Origin: Sporosarcina sp. P32b
GTDB taxonomy: Bacteria > Bacillota > Bacilli > Bacillales_A > Planococcaceae
DNA length: 52,168 nucleotides
Direction: 5' to 3'
Assembly (NCBI RefSeq): GCF_002743335.1
Contig: NZ_PDZB01000022.1
Coordinates: 1-52,168, forward strand
Shown here: piece by piece, positions 7,949-16,931 of the stretch
Layout: each line of letters opens with the position of its first letter
Numbering within the stretch: position 1 is the stretch's first letter
Program-made: the position numbers and the translations under genes
The notes under the pieces: generated by a model
Told to the model about the DNA's origin: nothing
Database searches by the model: none
What the model saw: the letters and a program-made list of their open reading frames with translations, nothing else

Positions 7949-9469
7949 TTACTTCTGAGCTTCTGCAGTCTTGTGCATTGTCTTGTTTTTCGCAAGATTC
8001 ACGTGCCAAGATAGAGCTTCTTCCAAGATGTGTGGAGTTTGTCCGCCAACTTGTTCACATGCTCTGTTGTAATAATCGCGTAGCTCTTCCTTGAAATCAG
8101 GGTGAGCACAGTTCTCGATCAACAACTCCGCTTTTTGTCTTGGAGCCAAGCCGCGAAGATCCGCATAGCCTTGTTCCGTAACAATTACGTCTACGTCGTG
8201 CTCCGTGTGGTCCACGTGAGAAGAGAAAGGTACGATAGATGAAACGTCTCCGCCTTTTGCGTAAGACTTCGTAACAAAAATCGCGATGCGTGCGTTACGT
8301 GCGAAGTCACCAGATCCACCGATACCGTTCATCATACGTGTTCCGCTAACATGTGTAGAGTTCACGTTTCCGTAGATGTCTAGCTCAAGCGCTGTGTTGA
8401 ATGAGATGATACCCAAACGACGGATAATTTCCGGGTGGTTTGAGATTTCTTGTGGACGGAATACCAACTTGTCGCGGTATTTGGCGATATCGTCTTCGAA
8501 GCTGTCCAAACGCTTTTTGGATAGAGTCAATGAAGTAGCAGAAGCGAATTTCACTACACCATCATCGATCAAGTCGAAGATTGCGTCTTGAAGTACTTCA
8601 GAATATACTTCGATATCTTTAAACTCGGAATTTCTCATACCGTCAAGTACTGCGTTCGCAACTGAACCAACACCTGATTGAAGAGGCATTAGCGTTTCAT
8701 CCATACGGCCCAATTTGATCTCGTCACGGAAGAAGTTCAACAAGTTGTTTGCAATCTCTTGTGTTTCTTCGTCTGGAGGAACGATAGGGGAAGGAATATC
8801 GCCTTGCTCTGTAAGAACGATTCCAACAACCTTTTCAGGGTCTACTTTGATACCTGGTGTACCGATTTTATCTGTTGCGCTGTATATAGGAATTTCTTTA
8901 CGTTGGTTTTGAGCATCTGGGATGTAGATGTCATGTAGGCCTTCAAACTCCATAGGTGCATTTACGTTCAATTCGATGATGACATGCTTCGCTTCTTGAA
9001 CGAAGATCGGAGAGTTACCAACAGAACCAGTCGGGATGATATATCCTTCTTCTGTAATAGCTGCTGCTTCGATGATTGCATAGTCAACTGGTCCGATTAC
9101 GCCTTGGCGAATCCATTCAGCTGTATGAGAAAGGTGCTGGTCGATGTAGAAAGAGTCACCTGAGTTGATTTTGCCGCGCATTGCTGGGTTGCCTTGATAA
9201 GGAACACGTAAATTGATTACATCTGCATTGGCCATCAATTCGTCAACGTTGGGGCCCATTGAAGCGCCAGTGAAAACGTTTACTTTAAAATCTTCAGTTT
9301 TTCCTCGTTCTGCCAATGCCAATGGGACCGCTTTTGCGTCTCCAGACAAAGTAAATCCACTCAGACCTAGAGACATTCCATCCTCGATCCAAGACGCTGC
9401 TTCTTTTGCTGTAACAATCTTGTCTTTCAGTGCTTCACAACGAAGTACCTTGTTTAATTCGTTTGCCAC
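7949..9469 (-). CDS. acetyl-CoA hydrolase/succinyl-CoA:acetate CoA-transferase family protein
   Basis: A class I CoA transferase of about 506 aa, close to the succinate/acetate CoA-transferase group (Cat1/AarC type), which moves CoA between succinyl-CoA and acetate or hydrolyses acetyl-CoA. Seen: FTGASMGPNVDELMANAD near the N-terminus, the oxyanion-loop region QSGVGSVANAVLDG, the catalytic Glu in VYSEVLQDA (residue 291 from the chosen start), and GIGGSGDFARNA near the C-terminus. The frame opens at ATG 9493, but no ribosome site precedes it. AAAGGTAAGGTGG lies 8 nt before GTG 9469, which gives MANELNKVLR and the usual family length. It is transcribed convergently with nrd and divergently from nar. 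The exact acyl donor cannot be set from sequence. Confidence 0.85.
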   Translation of the reverse strand: MANELNKVLRCEALKDKIVTAKEAASWIEDGMSLGLSGFTLSGDAKAVPLALAERGKTEDFKVNVFTGASMGPNVDELMANADVINLRVPYQGNPAMRGKINSGDSFYIDQHLSHTAEWIRQGVIGPVDYAIIEAAAITEEGYIIPTGSVGNSPIFVQEAKHVIIELNVNAPMEFEGLHDIYIPDAQNQRKEIPIYSATDKIGTPGIKVDPEKVVGIVLTEQGDIPSPIVPPDEETQEIANNLLNFFRDEIKLGRMDETLMPLQSGVGSVANAVLDGMRNSEFKDIEVYSEVLQDAIFDLIDDGVVKFASATSLTLSKKRLDSFEDDIAKYRDKLVFRPQEISNHPEIIRRLGIISFNTALELDIYGNVNSTHVSGTRMMNGIGGSGDFARNARIAIFVTKSYAKGGDVSSIVPFSSHVDHTEHDVDVIVTEQGYADLRGLAPRQKAELLIENCAHPDFKEELRDYYNRACEQVGGQTPHILEEALSWHVNLAKNKTMHKTAEAQK

Positions 9470-9675
9470 GGTATCATCCACCTTACCTTTCATTTTGTAT
9501 ATAATTCTATCATTTATATAAATAAAATCAACATAATATTATGAGAACTATACTAATTTTCCCACTCGTGCAAGAAAAATACTAAAAATTATGAAAGTTT
9601 TAGATGACATGTAGAAGCTAGCATAGAGAGTTTTCCCTTACGCTAAAATTAAAACCAGGATTTGCGAAGGGATAA

Positions 9676-9690
9676 TAGGGAATTCCCTGA
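9676..9690 (+). promoter_or_regulatory. NreC-like operator 1
   Basis: TAGGGAATTCCCTGA contains the perfect palindrome AGGGAATTCCCT and fits the TAGGG-N4-CCCTA motif reported for the staphylococcal response regulator NreC. Its centre (9682.5) is about 50 bp upstream of the start point expected from TATAAT at 9721-9726. The cognate NreC is encoded at 17975. Confidence 0.75.
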
Positions 9691-9780
9691 TAGAAACGAG
9701 TGTAGAAACACGTATACTTGTATAATATAAAGATATTTTATGAGAATTAAACAAAAAGTCCTATGATTAACGGAAATTAA

Positions 9781-9795
9781 TAGGGAATTCCCTTA
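9781..9795 (+). promoter_or_regulatory. NreC-like operator 2
   Basis: TAGGGAATTCCCTTA is a second copy of the same palindrome, with its centre 105 bp (ten helical turns) from the first. It lies about 100 bp before narG. A promoter just downstream (for example TAGTTT at 9814-9819) could be the one it controls, or the two sites may cooperate by looping. Confidence 0.75.
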
Positions 9796-9890
9796 GATTA
9801 AATTCAGACTACTTAGTTTATTTTGGGGTAAGAAGTTTAATAGGTTGGATTCATTTACAGCTACATTCTGAGAAGGAGTGGAAAATTTCG

Positions 9891-12800
9891 ATGAAAAAAA
9901 GATTCGGATTGAATTATTTTAAACCCGTCGAGAGTTATTCTGGAAGTTGGTCAGTGCTGGAAGAGAAAAATCGTGATTGGGAAAACATGTACCGTCAACG
10001 CTGGTCGCATGACAAAGTGGTGCGTACGACGCATGGCGTAAACTGTACAGGCTCTTGTAGCTGGAAAGTCTTCGTCAAGAACGGCATCATCACATGGGAA
10101 AATCAGCAAATCGATTATCCTTCCTGTGGTCCTGATATGCCAGAATTCGAACCGCGTGGTTGTCCGCGTGGCGCTTCATTTTCTTGGTATGAATACAGTC
10201 CATTGCGTGTGAAGTATCCTTATATACGCGGCAAGCTGTGGCGCATGTGGAACGAAGCATTGCAGGAAACGAAAGATCCAGTAAAAGCATGGACAGCGAT
10301 TGTTGAAGACCCTGAGAAATCCAATGAATACAAAAAAGCGCGCGGCAAAGGCGGTCACGTCCGGATTCATTGGCGTGATGCGACGATGCTCATTGCAGCT
10401 CAACTCATCTATACGGTACAAAAATACGGTCCGGATCGCGTAGCTGGATTCACACCGATTCCTGCGATGTCGATGGTCAGTTATGCATCGGGCGCACGTT
10501 TCATTTCATTGCTCGGTGGCGAAATGCTTAGTTTCTATGACTGGTATGCAGATCTTCCGCCGTCCTCTCCACAAATTTGGGGTGAGCAGACGGACGTTCC
10601 GGAATCAAGTGACTGGTTTAACGCGGGCTACATCATCATGTGGGGCTCGAACGTACCGCTTACACGGACACCGGATGCGCACTTCATGACAGAAGTCCGT
10701 TATAAAGGAACGAAAGTCGTTTCCGTTGCACCGGATTACGCGGAAAGTGTCACGCATGCGGATGACTGGATTGCGGCGAACCCGGGAACGGATGCAGCAG
10801 TTGCTCAAGCGATGACCCATGTCATTTTGGATGAATTCTATCAAAAACGTAAAGAACCGACATTTATAAACTATGCCAAACAATACACGGACATGCCGTT
10901 CTTGATTCTACTTGACCCGCATGAAGATTCGTATAAAGCAGGACGTTTCTTGCGTGCAAGCGATCTTGGACAGCAGTCGCCACATGCTGAGTGGAAACCC
11001 GTGTTATTTGATGAAGCGAAAGATGAAATCATAGTTCCAAACGGCACGATGGGTCAGCGCTGGGAAGAAGACGTCAAGTGGAATCTGCAACTGGAAAACG
11101 CAGATGGCACACGCGTTGAGCCTGCATTATCCATTGAAAAGCATGCAGAGAAATGGCAAGAAATTCATTTCCCGTACTTTGATAACCGAGGAAACGGCAC
11201 ATTCAAGCGCCCGATCCCTGCGATGAAAGTTCAATTTGCAGACGGCACAGAGCGTTTAGTTGCGACAACGTACGATGTCATGATGAGCCAGTACGGTGTC
11301 AACCGAATCGGTAGTGAGCTAGAGGCGACAGGTTATGACGACGTGACGTCTATCTATACACCGGCTTGGCAAGAAGCGATCACGAACGTTAAACCGGAAC
11401 TCGTTACACAAATCGCTATGGAGTTCGCACAAAATGCGATCGACACAGGCGGACGATCCATGATTATTATGGGAGCGGGAATCAATCACTGGTTTAACAG
11501 TGACACGATCTACCGCGCAATCCTCAACCTCGTTACGCTAACGGCTTCACAAGGAGTTAACGGCGGAGGCTGGGCGCATTACGTAGGACAAGAGAAATGT
11601 CGTCCGATTGAAGGCTGGAGCACGATTGCCTTTGCGAAAGACTGGCAAGGTCCGCCGCGTCTGCAAAACGCGACTTCATTCTTCTACTTTGCGACCGATC
11701 AATGGAAGTACGAAGAAGCAGGAACGGATACACTTATGTCACCACTAGGCGGAGAAGCGCGATACCAGCACCCGGCAGACTATAACGTACTTGCAGCGCG
11801 TCTCGGCTGGTTGCCATCGTATCCGCAGTTCAATAAAAACAGTTTAATGCTTGTGGAAGAAGCGGCGAAGCTTGGGAAGACCGATACAAAAGAAGTCGTT
11901 TCACATGTTGTCGATCAGTTGAAATCAGGCGAGCTACAATTTGCGGCAGAAGATCCAGGTGCACCAGAAAACTTCCCACGTTCATTATTTGTCTGGCGTT
12001 CGAACTTGATCTCCAGTTCGGCAAAAGGGCAGGAATACTTCATGCGGCACTTACTCGGCGCATCCGACGGCTTGCTTGCAACGCCGAACGAAGATATGAA
12101 GCCGAAAGAAATGGTTTGGCGCGATGATGTGGAAGGAAAGCTTGATCTACTCGTAGCACTCGATTTCCGTATGACAGCGACTCCACTGTATGCAGACATC
12201 GTGCTACCAGCTGCGACGTGGTATGAGAAAGTGGATCTGTCTTCAACAGACATGCACCCATTCGTCCATCCATTCAACCCAGCAGTCAATCCATTATGGG
12301 AATCCAAATCGGACTGGGATATTTACCGCGAGATCGCGAAAACATTCTCGACACTTGCGGAAACGCATCTGCCAGGCGTCTATAAAGACTTAGTCACATC
12401 TCCGCTAGCACATGACTCCGTTCAGGAAATTGCGCAGCCGATGGGCGAAGTGCATGACTGGAGTAAAGGTGAAATTGAAGCGATCCCCGGTAAAACGATG
12501 CCAGGTATGACCATCGTAGAGCGCGACTTTACGAAAATCTATGATAAATACATTACGCTCGGACCGCTGTTATCGACAGGGAAAACCGGCGCACACGGCG
12601 TCAGCTTCTCGGTAGCGGAAGAGTATGAAATGATGAAAGGCATTAACGGTATTTATGAAGACGATACCGTGAAAGATGGCTTGCCTAAATTGTACACGGC
12701 GAAACACGCAGCAGAAGCGATGTTGACATTGTCTTCCGCAACGAACGGCCGCGTTTCACAAAAAGCATTTGAAGCGGCAGAGCACGATACAGGTATGGAA

Positions 12801-13565
12801 CTAAAAGATATTTCAGCAGACCGCGCAGCAGAGCGATTCACATTCGCAGGGATTACCGCGCAACCGCGTGAAGTCATTCCAACACCGGTCTTTAGTGGTT
12901 CGAATAAATTAGGACGACGCTACTCGCCATTTACGACGAATATCGAACGTCTCGTACCATTCCGAACATTGACGGGGAGACAGCATTTCTACGTTGATCA
13001 CGAATTATTCCTTGGATTCGGCGAAGCATTGCCTGTCTATAAACCAACACTTCCGCCATTCGTCTTTGCGGATCGCGATGCAGAAATTAAAGGCGGACAA
13101 GATGCACTCGTTCTTCGCTACTTAACACCACACGGTAAGTGGAATATCCACTCGACCTACCAAGACAATCAGCACATGCTGACATTGTTCCGCGGTGGTC
13201 CGACCGTCTGGCTATCGAATCTCGATGCAGAAGAGCACGGAATCGATGACAATGCTTGGCTTGAAGTGTATAACCGAAACGGTGTTGTCAATGCGCGTGC
13301 CGTTGTCAGTCACAGAATGCCTAAAGGTACGATGTTTATGTACCATGCACAGGATAAGCATATTCAGATGCCCGGCTCGGAAATTACCGAGCAACGCGGA
13401 GGAAGCCATAATGCACCGACGCGAATTCACATGAAGCCGACTCAAATGGTAGGCGGCTATGCACAGCTCAGTTATGGATTCAACTACTACGGACCGATCG
13501 GTAACCAACGTGATGTTTACGTCGCAGTCCGTAAGATGAAGGAGGTCAACTGGCTTGAAAATTAA
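9891..13565 (+). CDS. narG: respiratory nitrate reductase alpha subunit
   Basis: This 1224-aa molybdoenzyme is the catalytic subunit of membrane-bound nitrate reductase, reducing nitrate to nitrite at the cytoplasmic face. Near the N-terminus the FS0 [4Fe-4S] ligands are seen: H48 in THGVNC, C52, C56 and C91 in RGCPRG. The WGEQTDVPES segment contains Asp235, the position expected for the Mo-ligating aspartate of NarG. WGSNVPLTRTPDAHF and the C-terminal SYGFNYYGPIGNQRD segment are typical of NarG and bis-MGD binding. Length matches the family (about 1220-1250 aa) and no breaks are seen. The start ATG has AGAAGGAGTGG upstream. It heads narGHJI, likely activated by NreC. Confidence 0.97.
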   Translation: MKKRFGLNYFKPVESYSGSWSVLEEKNRDWENMYRQRWSHDKVVRTTHGVNCTGSCSWKVFVKNGIITWENQQIDYPSCGPDMPEFEPRGCPRGASFSWYEYSPLRVKYPYIRGKLWRMWNEALQETKDPVKAWTAIVEDPEKSNEYKKARGKGGHVRIHWRDATMLIAAQLIYTVQKYGPDRVAGFTPIPAMSMVSYASGARFISLLGGEMLSFYDWYADLPPSSPQIWGEQTDVPESSDWFNAGYIIMWGSNVPLTRTPDAHFMTEVRYKGTKVVSVAPDYAESVTHADDWIAANPGTDAAVAQAMTHVILDEFYQKRKEPTFINYAKQYTDMPFLILLDPHEDSYKAGRFLRASDLGQQSPHAEWKPVLFDEAKDEIIVPNGTMGQRWEEDVKWNLQLENADGTRVEPALSIEKHAEKWQEIHFPYFDNRGNGTFKRPIPAMKVQFADGTERLVATTYDVMMSQYGVNRIGSELEATGYDDVTSIYTPAWQEAITNVKPELVTQIAMEFAQNAIDTGGRSMIIMGAGINHWFNSDTIYRAILNLVTLTASQGVNGGGWAHYVGQEKCRPIEGWSTIAFAKDWQGPPRLQNATSFFYFATDQWKYEEAGTDTLMSPLGGEARYQHPADYNVLAARLGWLPSYPQFNKNSLMLVEEAAKLGKTDTKEVVSHVVDQLKSGELQFAAEDPGAPENFPRSLFVWRSNLISSSAKGQEYFMRHLLGASDGLLATPNEDMKPKEMVWRDDVEGKLDLLVALDFRMTATPLYADIVLPAATWYEKVDLSSTDMHPFVHPFNPAVNPLWESKSDWDIYREIAKTFSTLAETHLPGVYKDLVTSPLAHDSVQEIAQPMGEVHDWSKGEIEAIPGKTMPGMTIVERDFTKIYDKYITLGPLLSTGKTGAHGVSFSVAEEYEMMKGINGIYEDDTVKDGLPKLYTAKHAAEAMLTLSSATNGRVSQKAFEAAEHDTGMELKDISADRAAERFTFAGITAQPREVIPTPVFSGSNKLGRRYSPFTTNIERLVPFRTLTGRQHFYVDHELFLGFGEALPVYKPTLPPFVFADRDAEIKGGQDALVLRYLTPHGKWNIHSTYQDNQHMLTLFRGGPTVWLSNLDAEEHGIDDNAWLEVYNRNGVVNARAVVSHRMPKGTMFMYHAQDKHIQMPGSEITEQRGGSHNAPTRIHMKPTQMVGGYAQLSYGFNYYGPIGNQRDVYVAVRKMKEVNWLEN

Positions 13566-15171
13566 AGCGCAGGTAGCAATGGTAATGAACTTAGACAAGT
13601 GTATTGGGTGTCATACGTGTAGTGTGACGTGTAAAACGACATGGACGAACCGCGAAGGTGCCGAGTATATGTGGTTCAATAACGTAGAAACGAAACCGGG
13701 GATCGGCTACCCGAAACGCTGGGAAGACCAGGAACTCTATAAGGGTGGCTGGCAGTTGCGTAAAGGAAAGCTAGAACTGAAATCGGGTTCAAAGCTTTCG
13801 AAAATCGCACTAGGGAAGATCTTCTATAACCCGGATATGCCGGAAATGAAAGATTACTATGAGCCTTGGACATACGACTATGAAAAGCTAACGTCCGCAC
13901 CGGATCAAGAACATACGCCGGTTGCACGTGCAAAGTCCGTCATCACAGGCGAATACATGGATCCTGAGTGGGGCCCGAACTGGGAAGATCAGTTAGCTGG
14001 TGCACATATTACCGGACCGACTGACCCGAATATCGAGAAAATTGAAGAAGAAATCAAATTCAACTTCGAACAAGCGTTTATGATGTACTTGCCACGACTA
14101 TGCGAACACTGCTTGAACCCGAGCTGTGTGGCCTCTTGTCCGTCAGGCGCCATGTACAAGCGTGACGAAGACGGAATCGTTCTTGTCGATCAAGAAGCCT
14201 GCCGTGGCTGGCGTTATTGTATGACCGGTTGTCCGTACAAGAAAGTGTACTTTAACTGGAAAACGAATAAAGCGGAAAAATGTACATTCTGCTTCCCACG
14301 CGTAGAATCCGGTTTACCGACAGTTTGTTCCGAGACATGTACAGGCCGAATCCGCTATCTAGGTGTCTTGCTTTATGACGCAGACCGCGTGCAAGAAGCC
14401 GCGTCTACACCGGATCCAAAAGACTTGTACCAAGCGCAATGTGATCTATTCTTAGATCCGCATGACCCGGAAATCATCGAACAAGCAATCAAAGATGGCA
14501 TTTCTGAAGACTGGATTGACGCAGCACAAAACTCACCAGTGTACAAATTAGCAATCGAGTACAAGCTAGCATTCCCATTGCACCCGGAATACCGGACATT
14601 GCCAATGGTTTGGTACGTTCCACCGCTTAGCCCGATCATGAACTACTTTGAAGGGAAGGACTCCATCAAAAATCCGGACATGATTTTCCCGGCTATTGAA
14701 GAAATGCGAATTCCACTTCAGTATTTAGCCAATATGCTAACGGCTGGAGATGTGGATATCGTCAAGGGAGGCTTGCAACGTATGGCGATGATGCGTTCAT
14801 ATATGCGTGCAGTTTCTTCCGGCAAGGACTTCGACGAATCCAAACTAGAGCGCGTTGGATTGACTGCCAAACAGACGAAACAAATGTATCGTTTGCTGGC
14901 GATTGCGAAATATGAAGATCGTTTCGTAATCCCGACTTCTCATAAAGAAAGTCAAATGAACGTGTACCGTTCCCAAGGTTCAGCAGGGTACGACGGCATG
15001 GGTACCTACGGTGAACAAGCACCAGCTCAAAATCCGTACTCTTCATTCTCTGTAATGGGCTCGGACGGAGGGTGTGACGGTTGCGGACCTGTAACTCCGG
15101 GAGCAGCTCCAGTGAAAACAGGCAAGGAAATCTATGAAGAGAATTTCTATGGGGGGATCTGGCGTGATTAA
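13555..15171 (+). CDS. narH: respiratory nitrate reductase beta subunit
   Basis: The 538-aa electron-transfer subunit carries four iron-sulfur clusters between NarI hemes and NarG. Cysteine groups visible are CIGCHTCSVTC at residues 17-27, CEHCLNPSCVASC near 183-195, CRGWRYCMTGC near 216-226 and CTFC...CSETC near 243-262. The Trp in CRGWRYC replaces a cysteine, as in E. coli NarH, where it makes FS4 a [3Fe-4S] cluster. The start is TTG 13555 with AAGGAGGT (13539-13546) upstream, overlapping the end of narG by 11 bp. A Gly/Cys-rich C-terminal stretch (GSDGGCDGCGP) is notable. Assignment is certain at family level. Confidence 0.97.
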   Translation: MKIKAQVAMVMNLDKCIGCHTCSVTCKTTWTNREGAEYMWFNNVETKPGIGYPKRWEDQELYKGGWQLRKGKLELKSGSKLSKIALGKIFYNPDMPEMKDYYEPWTYDYEKLTSAPDQEHTPVARAKSVITGEYMDPEWGPNWEDQLAGAHITGPTDPNIEKIEEEIKFNFEQAFMMYLPRLCEHCLNPSCVASCPSGAMYKRDEDGIVLVDQEACRGWRYCMTGCPYKKVYFNWKTNKAEKCTFCFPRVESGLPTVCSETCTGRIRYLGVLLYDADRVQEAASTPDPKDLYQAQCDLFLDPHDPEIIEQAIKDGISEDWIDAAQNSPVYKLAIEYKLAFPLHPEYRTLPMVWYVPPLSPIMNYFEGKDSIKNPDMIFPAIEEMRIPLQYLANMLTAGDVDIVKGGLQRMAMMRSYMRAVSSGKDFDESKLERVGLTAKQTKQMYRLLAIAKYEDRFVIPTSHKESQMNVYRSQGSAGYDGMGTYGEQAPAQNPYSSFSVMGSDGGCDGCGPVTPGAAPVKTGKEIYEENFYGGIWRD

Positions 15172-15733
15172 TCTCGACCTCTTATATGATAAGAAGCATA
15201 TCTTCGGCTTTTTCTCCCATCAACTGAACTACCCGGAAAAGCTGACGTTTCATCCAGATATGTGGAATGAGTATGTAACGGAAGATGCTGCAGGTTACGA
15301 AGACCTGCAGCTGTACTGGGAAACGATGCAAACGTACAGTTTGGATGAAATACAAGAGATGTACACCTACACATTTGATTTCCAAAAAGACGCTACGCTG
15401 TTCATGACCTATGTGAAGTTTGCGGACTCAAAAGAGCGTGGTCAGACGCTGGCGCAGTTAAAAGTGTTATACGAAATGTTCGGGCTCGAAATGCCGGATG
15501 AAGAACTATCCGACTTGCTTCCGTTAATGTGTGAATTTATTTATGCGGCTGAATGGAAGGGAGATCCGCGAGCGCAGCAGAGCTTTTCGATGTTGCTCGC
15601 AGTCATCGAGGACGGTTCCTACTTTTTAATGAAAGCACTTGAAAAGTATGAAAGTCCATGGCTACATTTGATCCGTGCACTGCGTGAAACATGTAAATCA
15701 TGTATTCAACGGGAGGTTTCCGCTAATGACTAG
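15164..15733 (+). CDS. narJ: nitrate reductase assembly chaperone
   Basis: A 189-aa NarJ/DmsD-type chaperone that binds NarG during cofactor insertion and membrane attachment of NarGH; it is not part of the final enzyme. It is all-helical, with the family pattern LxYPEKLTFHPDMW near the N-terminus and LPLMCEFIYAAEW in the middle. The frame is open from ATG 15134, but that places the start inside narH without a ribosome site. GGGGGGAT at about 15150-15157 precedes GTG 15164 (MINLDLLYDKK), which overlaps the narH stop by 8 bp. Position between narH and narI supports the call strongly. Confidence 0.93.
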   Translation: MINLDLLYDKKHIFGFFSHQLNYPEKLTFHPDMWNEYVTEDAAGYEDLQLYWETMQTYSLDEIQEMYTYTFDFQKDATLFMTYVKFADSKERGQTLAQLKVLYEMFGLEMPDEELSDLLPLMCEFIYAAEWKGDPRAQQSFSMLLAVIEDGSYFLMKALEKYESPWLHLIRALRETCKSCIQREVSAND

Positions 15734-16421
15734 TCAATTTCTATGGGTCATTTTTCCTTACATCTGTATCGCAGTATTTATTGTAGGACATATTTTCCGC
15801 TATAAGAACGACCAATTCGGCTGGACCGCGAAGTCGAGTGAATTTATTGAAAAGAAGCAATTGATGATCGGTAGTTTGCTGTTCCACATCGGAATCTTCC
15901 CCGTCATTTTAGGTCATGTGGCGGGACTTGGGATTCCGAAAGAGTGGACACGCGCAATGGGTGTTAGCGACCATATGTACCATATCGGCGCTGTGTGGGG
16001 TGGCGGATTCTTCGGTGTCATGACATTAGCCGGTATGATTATTCTTACGTCACGTCGTTTCACAAAGAAAAATGTTCGTAAGTTGTCCTCGAGATCCGAT
16101 TTAATCGTCAATACCTTTTTACTGTTTATCGTGTTCATTGGTGTTTACAGTTCGTTGATCACCAACACGATGACGCCGGGATTTGATTACCGTGATACGA
16201 TTTCGGTCTGGTTCAGATCATTACTGATTTTCCAGCCAGAAGCGGCATATATGGCATCTGTTCCGATTGCGTTTAAACTGCATGTTTTAACGGGCTTCCT
16301 TATTTTCGCCATGTGGCCATTCACTCGACTCGTTCACGTCTGGAGTGTGCCATTGAATTATGTAGGTAGAAGTTATATTCTATATAGAAAACATCTACCG
16401 ACCAAACAATCACCTCGGTAA
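15726..16421 (+). CDS. narI: respiratory nitrate reductase gamma subunit (cytochrome b)
   Basis: The 231-aa membrane subunit binds two b hemes, oxidises menaquinol and anchors NarGH. Five hydrophobic segments are visible. Heme-ligand histidines are expected in FHIGIFPVILGHVAGLGIPKEW (helix 2) and in KLHVLTGFLIFAMWPFTRLVHVW (helix 5), and both motifs are intact. The proposed start is ATG 15726, preceded by GGGAGGT at 15711-15717, and overlaps the narJ stop by 8 bp; the frame is open further upstream to 15675 without a ribosome site. It closes the narGHJI set; nreA follows after 30 bp. Confidence 0.96.
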   Translation: MTSQFLWVIFPYICIAVFIVGHIFRYKNDQFGWTAKSSEFIEKKQLMIGSLLFHIGIFPVILGHVAGLGIPKEWTRAMGVSDHMYHIGAVWGGGFFGVMTLAGMIILTSRRFTKKNVRKLSSRSDLIVNTFLLFIVFIGVYSSLITNTMTPGFDYRDTISVWFRSLLIFQPEAAYMASVPIAFKLHVLTGFLIFAMWPFTRLVHVWSVPLNYVGRSYILYRKHLPTKQSPR

Positions 16422-16451
16422 GCGAATGATGAATAATAGGAGATTAAGTCT

Positions 16452-16931
16452 ATGACAGGACAAGTAAATAGTAATTTCCAACTAGCGATCGATGAATTGA
16501 AAGAGACGCTTCATGCGGATTTCATCGGCTTGGCGTTAGTGGATTTGAAGAAATATCATCATGAGTTAAAGTGGCGATATGTAACGGGGAATATCAGTTT
16601 ACGCTATCGTAGAATTGTCCTTCAATCAGGAAAAGGCGTGGCAGGAATTGTGTTCAAGACAGGTAAGCCGATGAAGATTGAGAATGTAGACACCAATGTA
16701 ATGGATGGAGATCTCTATAACTATCCCATCGTCGTCTTCGAAAAGCTGAAAAGTTTTGGCGCGATTCCACTATTTAGAGATGATCATGTGCAAGGCGTGC
16801 TTTTAATTGGCTACCGTGAAGTGGATCGGTTAACAGCTGACAAGTTTGAGCAATTCAAGCATGCGGTAGGACCTCAATTCGGACCGTTTCACATGAAGGA
16901 GCGATTGAAAGATGACTTTATTGAACAATGA
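16452..16931 (+). CDS. nreA: GAF-domain nitrate sensor NreA
   Basis: A 159-aa single GAF domain protein. In Staphylococcus carnosus, NreA binds nitrate and, when nitrate-free, holds down the kinase NreB, so the pair senses oxygen and nitrate together. Seen here are the GAF signature stretches GKGVAGIVFKTGKPMKIENVD near the middle and FGAIPLFRDDHVQGVLLIGYRE toward the C-terminus. It lies directly upstream of and overlaps nreB by 20 bp, the same order as in staphylococci (nreABC). Start ATG 16452 has TAGGAGATTAAG upstream. Without the context it could only be called a GAF protein. Confidence 0.88.
   Translation: MTGQVNSNFQLAIDELKETLHADFIGLALVDLKKYHHELKWRYVTGNISLRYRRIVLQSGKGVAGIVFKTGKPMKIENVDTNVMDGDLYNYPIVVFEKLKSFGAIPLFRDDHVQGVLLIGYREVDRLTADKFEQFKHAVGPQFGPFHMKERLKDDFIEQ

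Larger units (their letters stand above)
9494..9890. other. divergent regulatory region between CoA transferase and nar operon
   Basis: An AT-rich 397-bp gap with no gene. It holds the two NreC-like palindromes described separately, a TATAAT at 9721-9726 with no recognisable -35 at 17 bp (typical of activator-dependent promoters), and the narG ribosome site AGAAGGAGTGG near 9870. A promoter for the minus-strand CoA transferase must lie in 9494-9660 but I could not fix it. Confidence 0.55.

Noticed and set aside
7272..8094. Three plus-strand open frames of 109-201 codons through array 2
   Set aside because: They are open only because the repeat lacks stops in phase; composition is R/S/P/H-rich, there are no ribosome sites and they run into the CoA transferase gene on the other strand.
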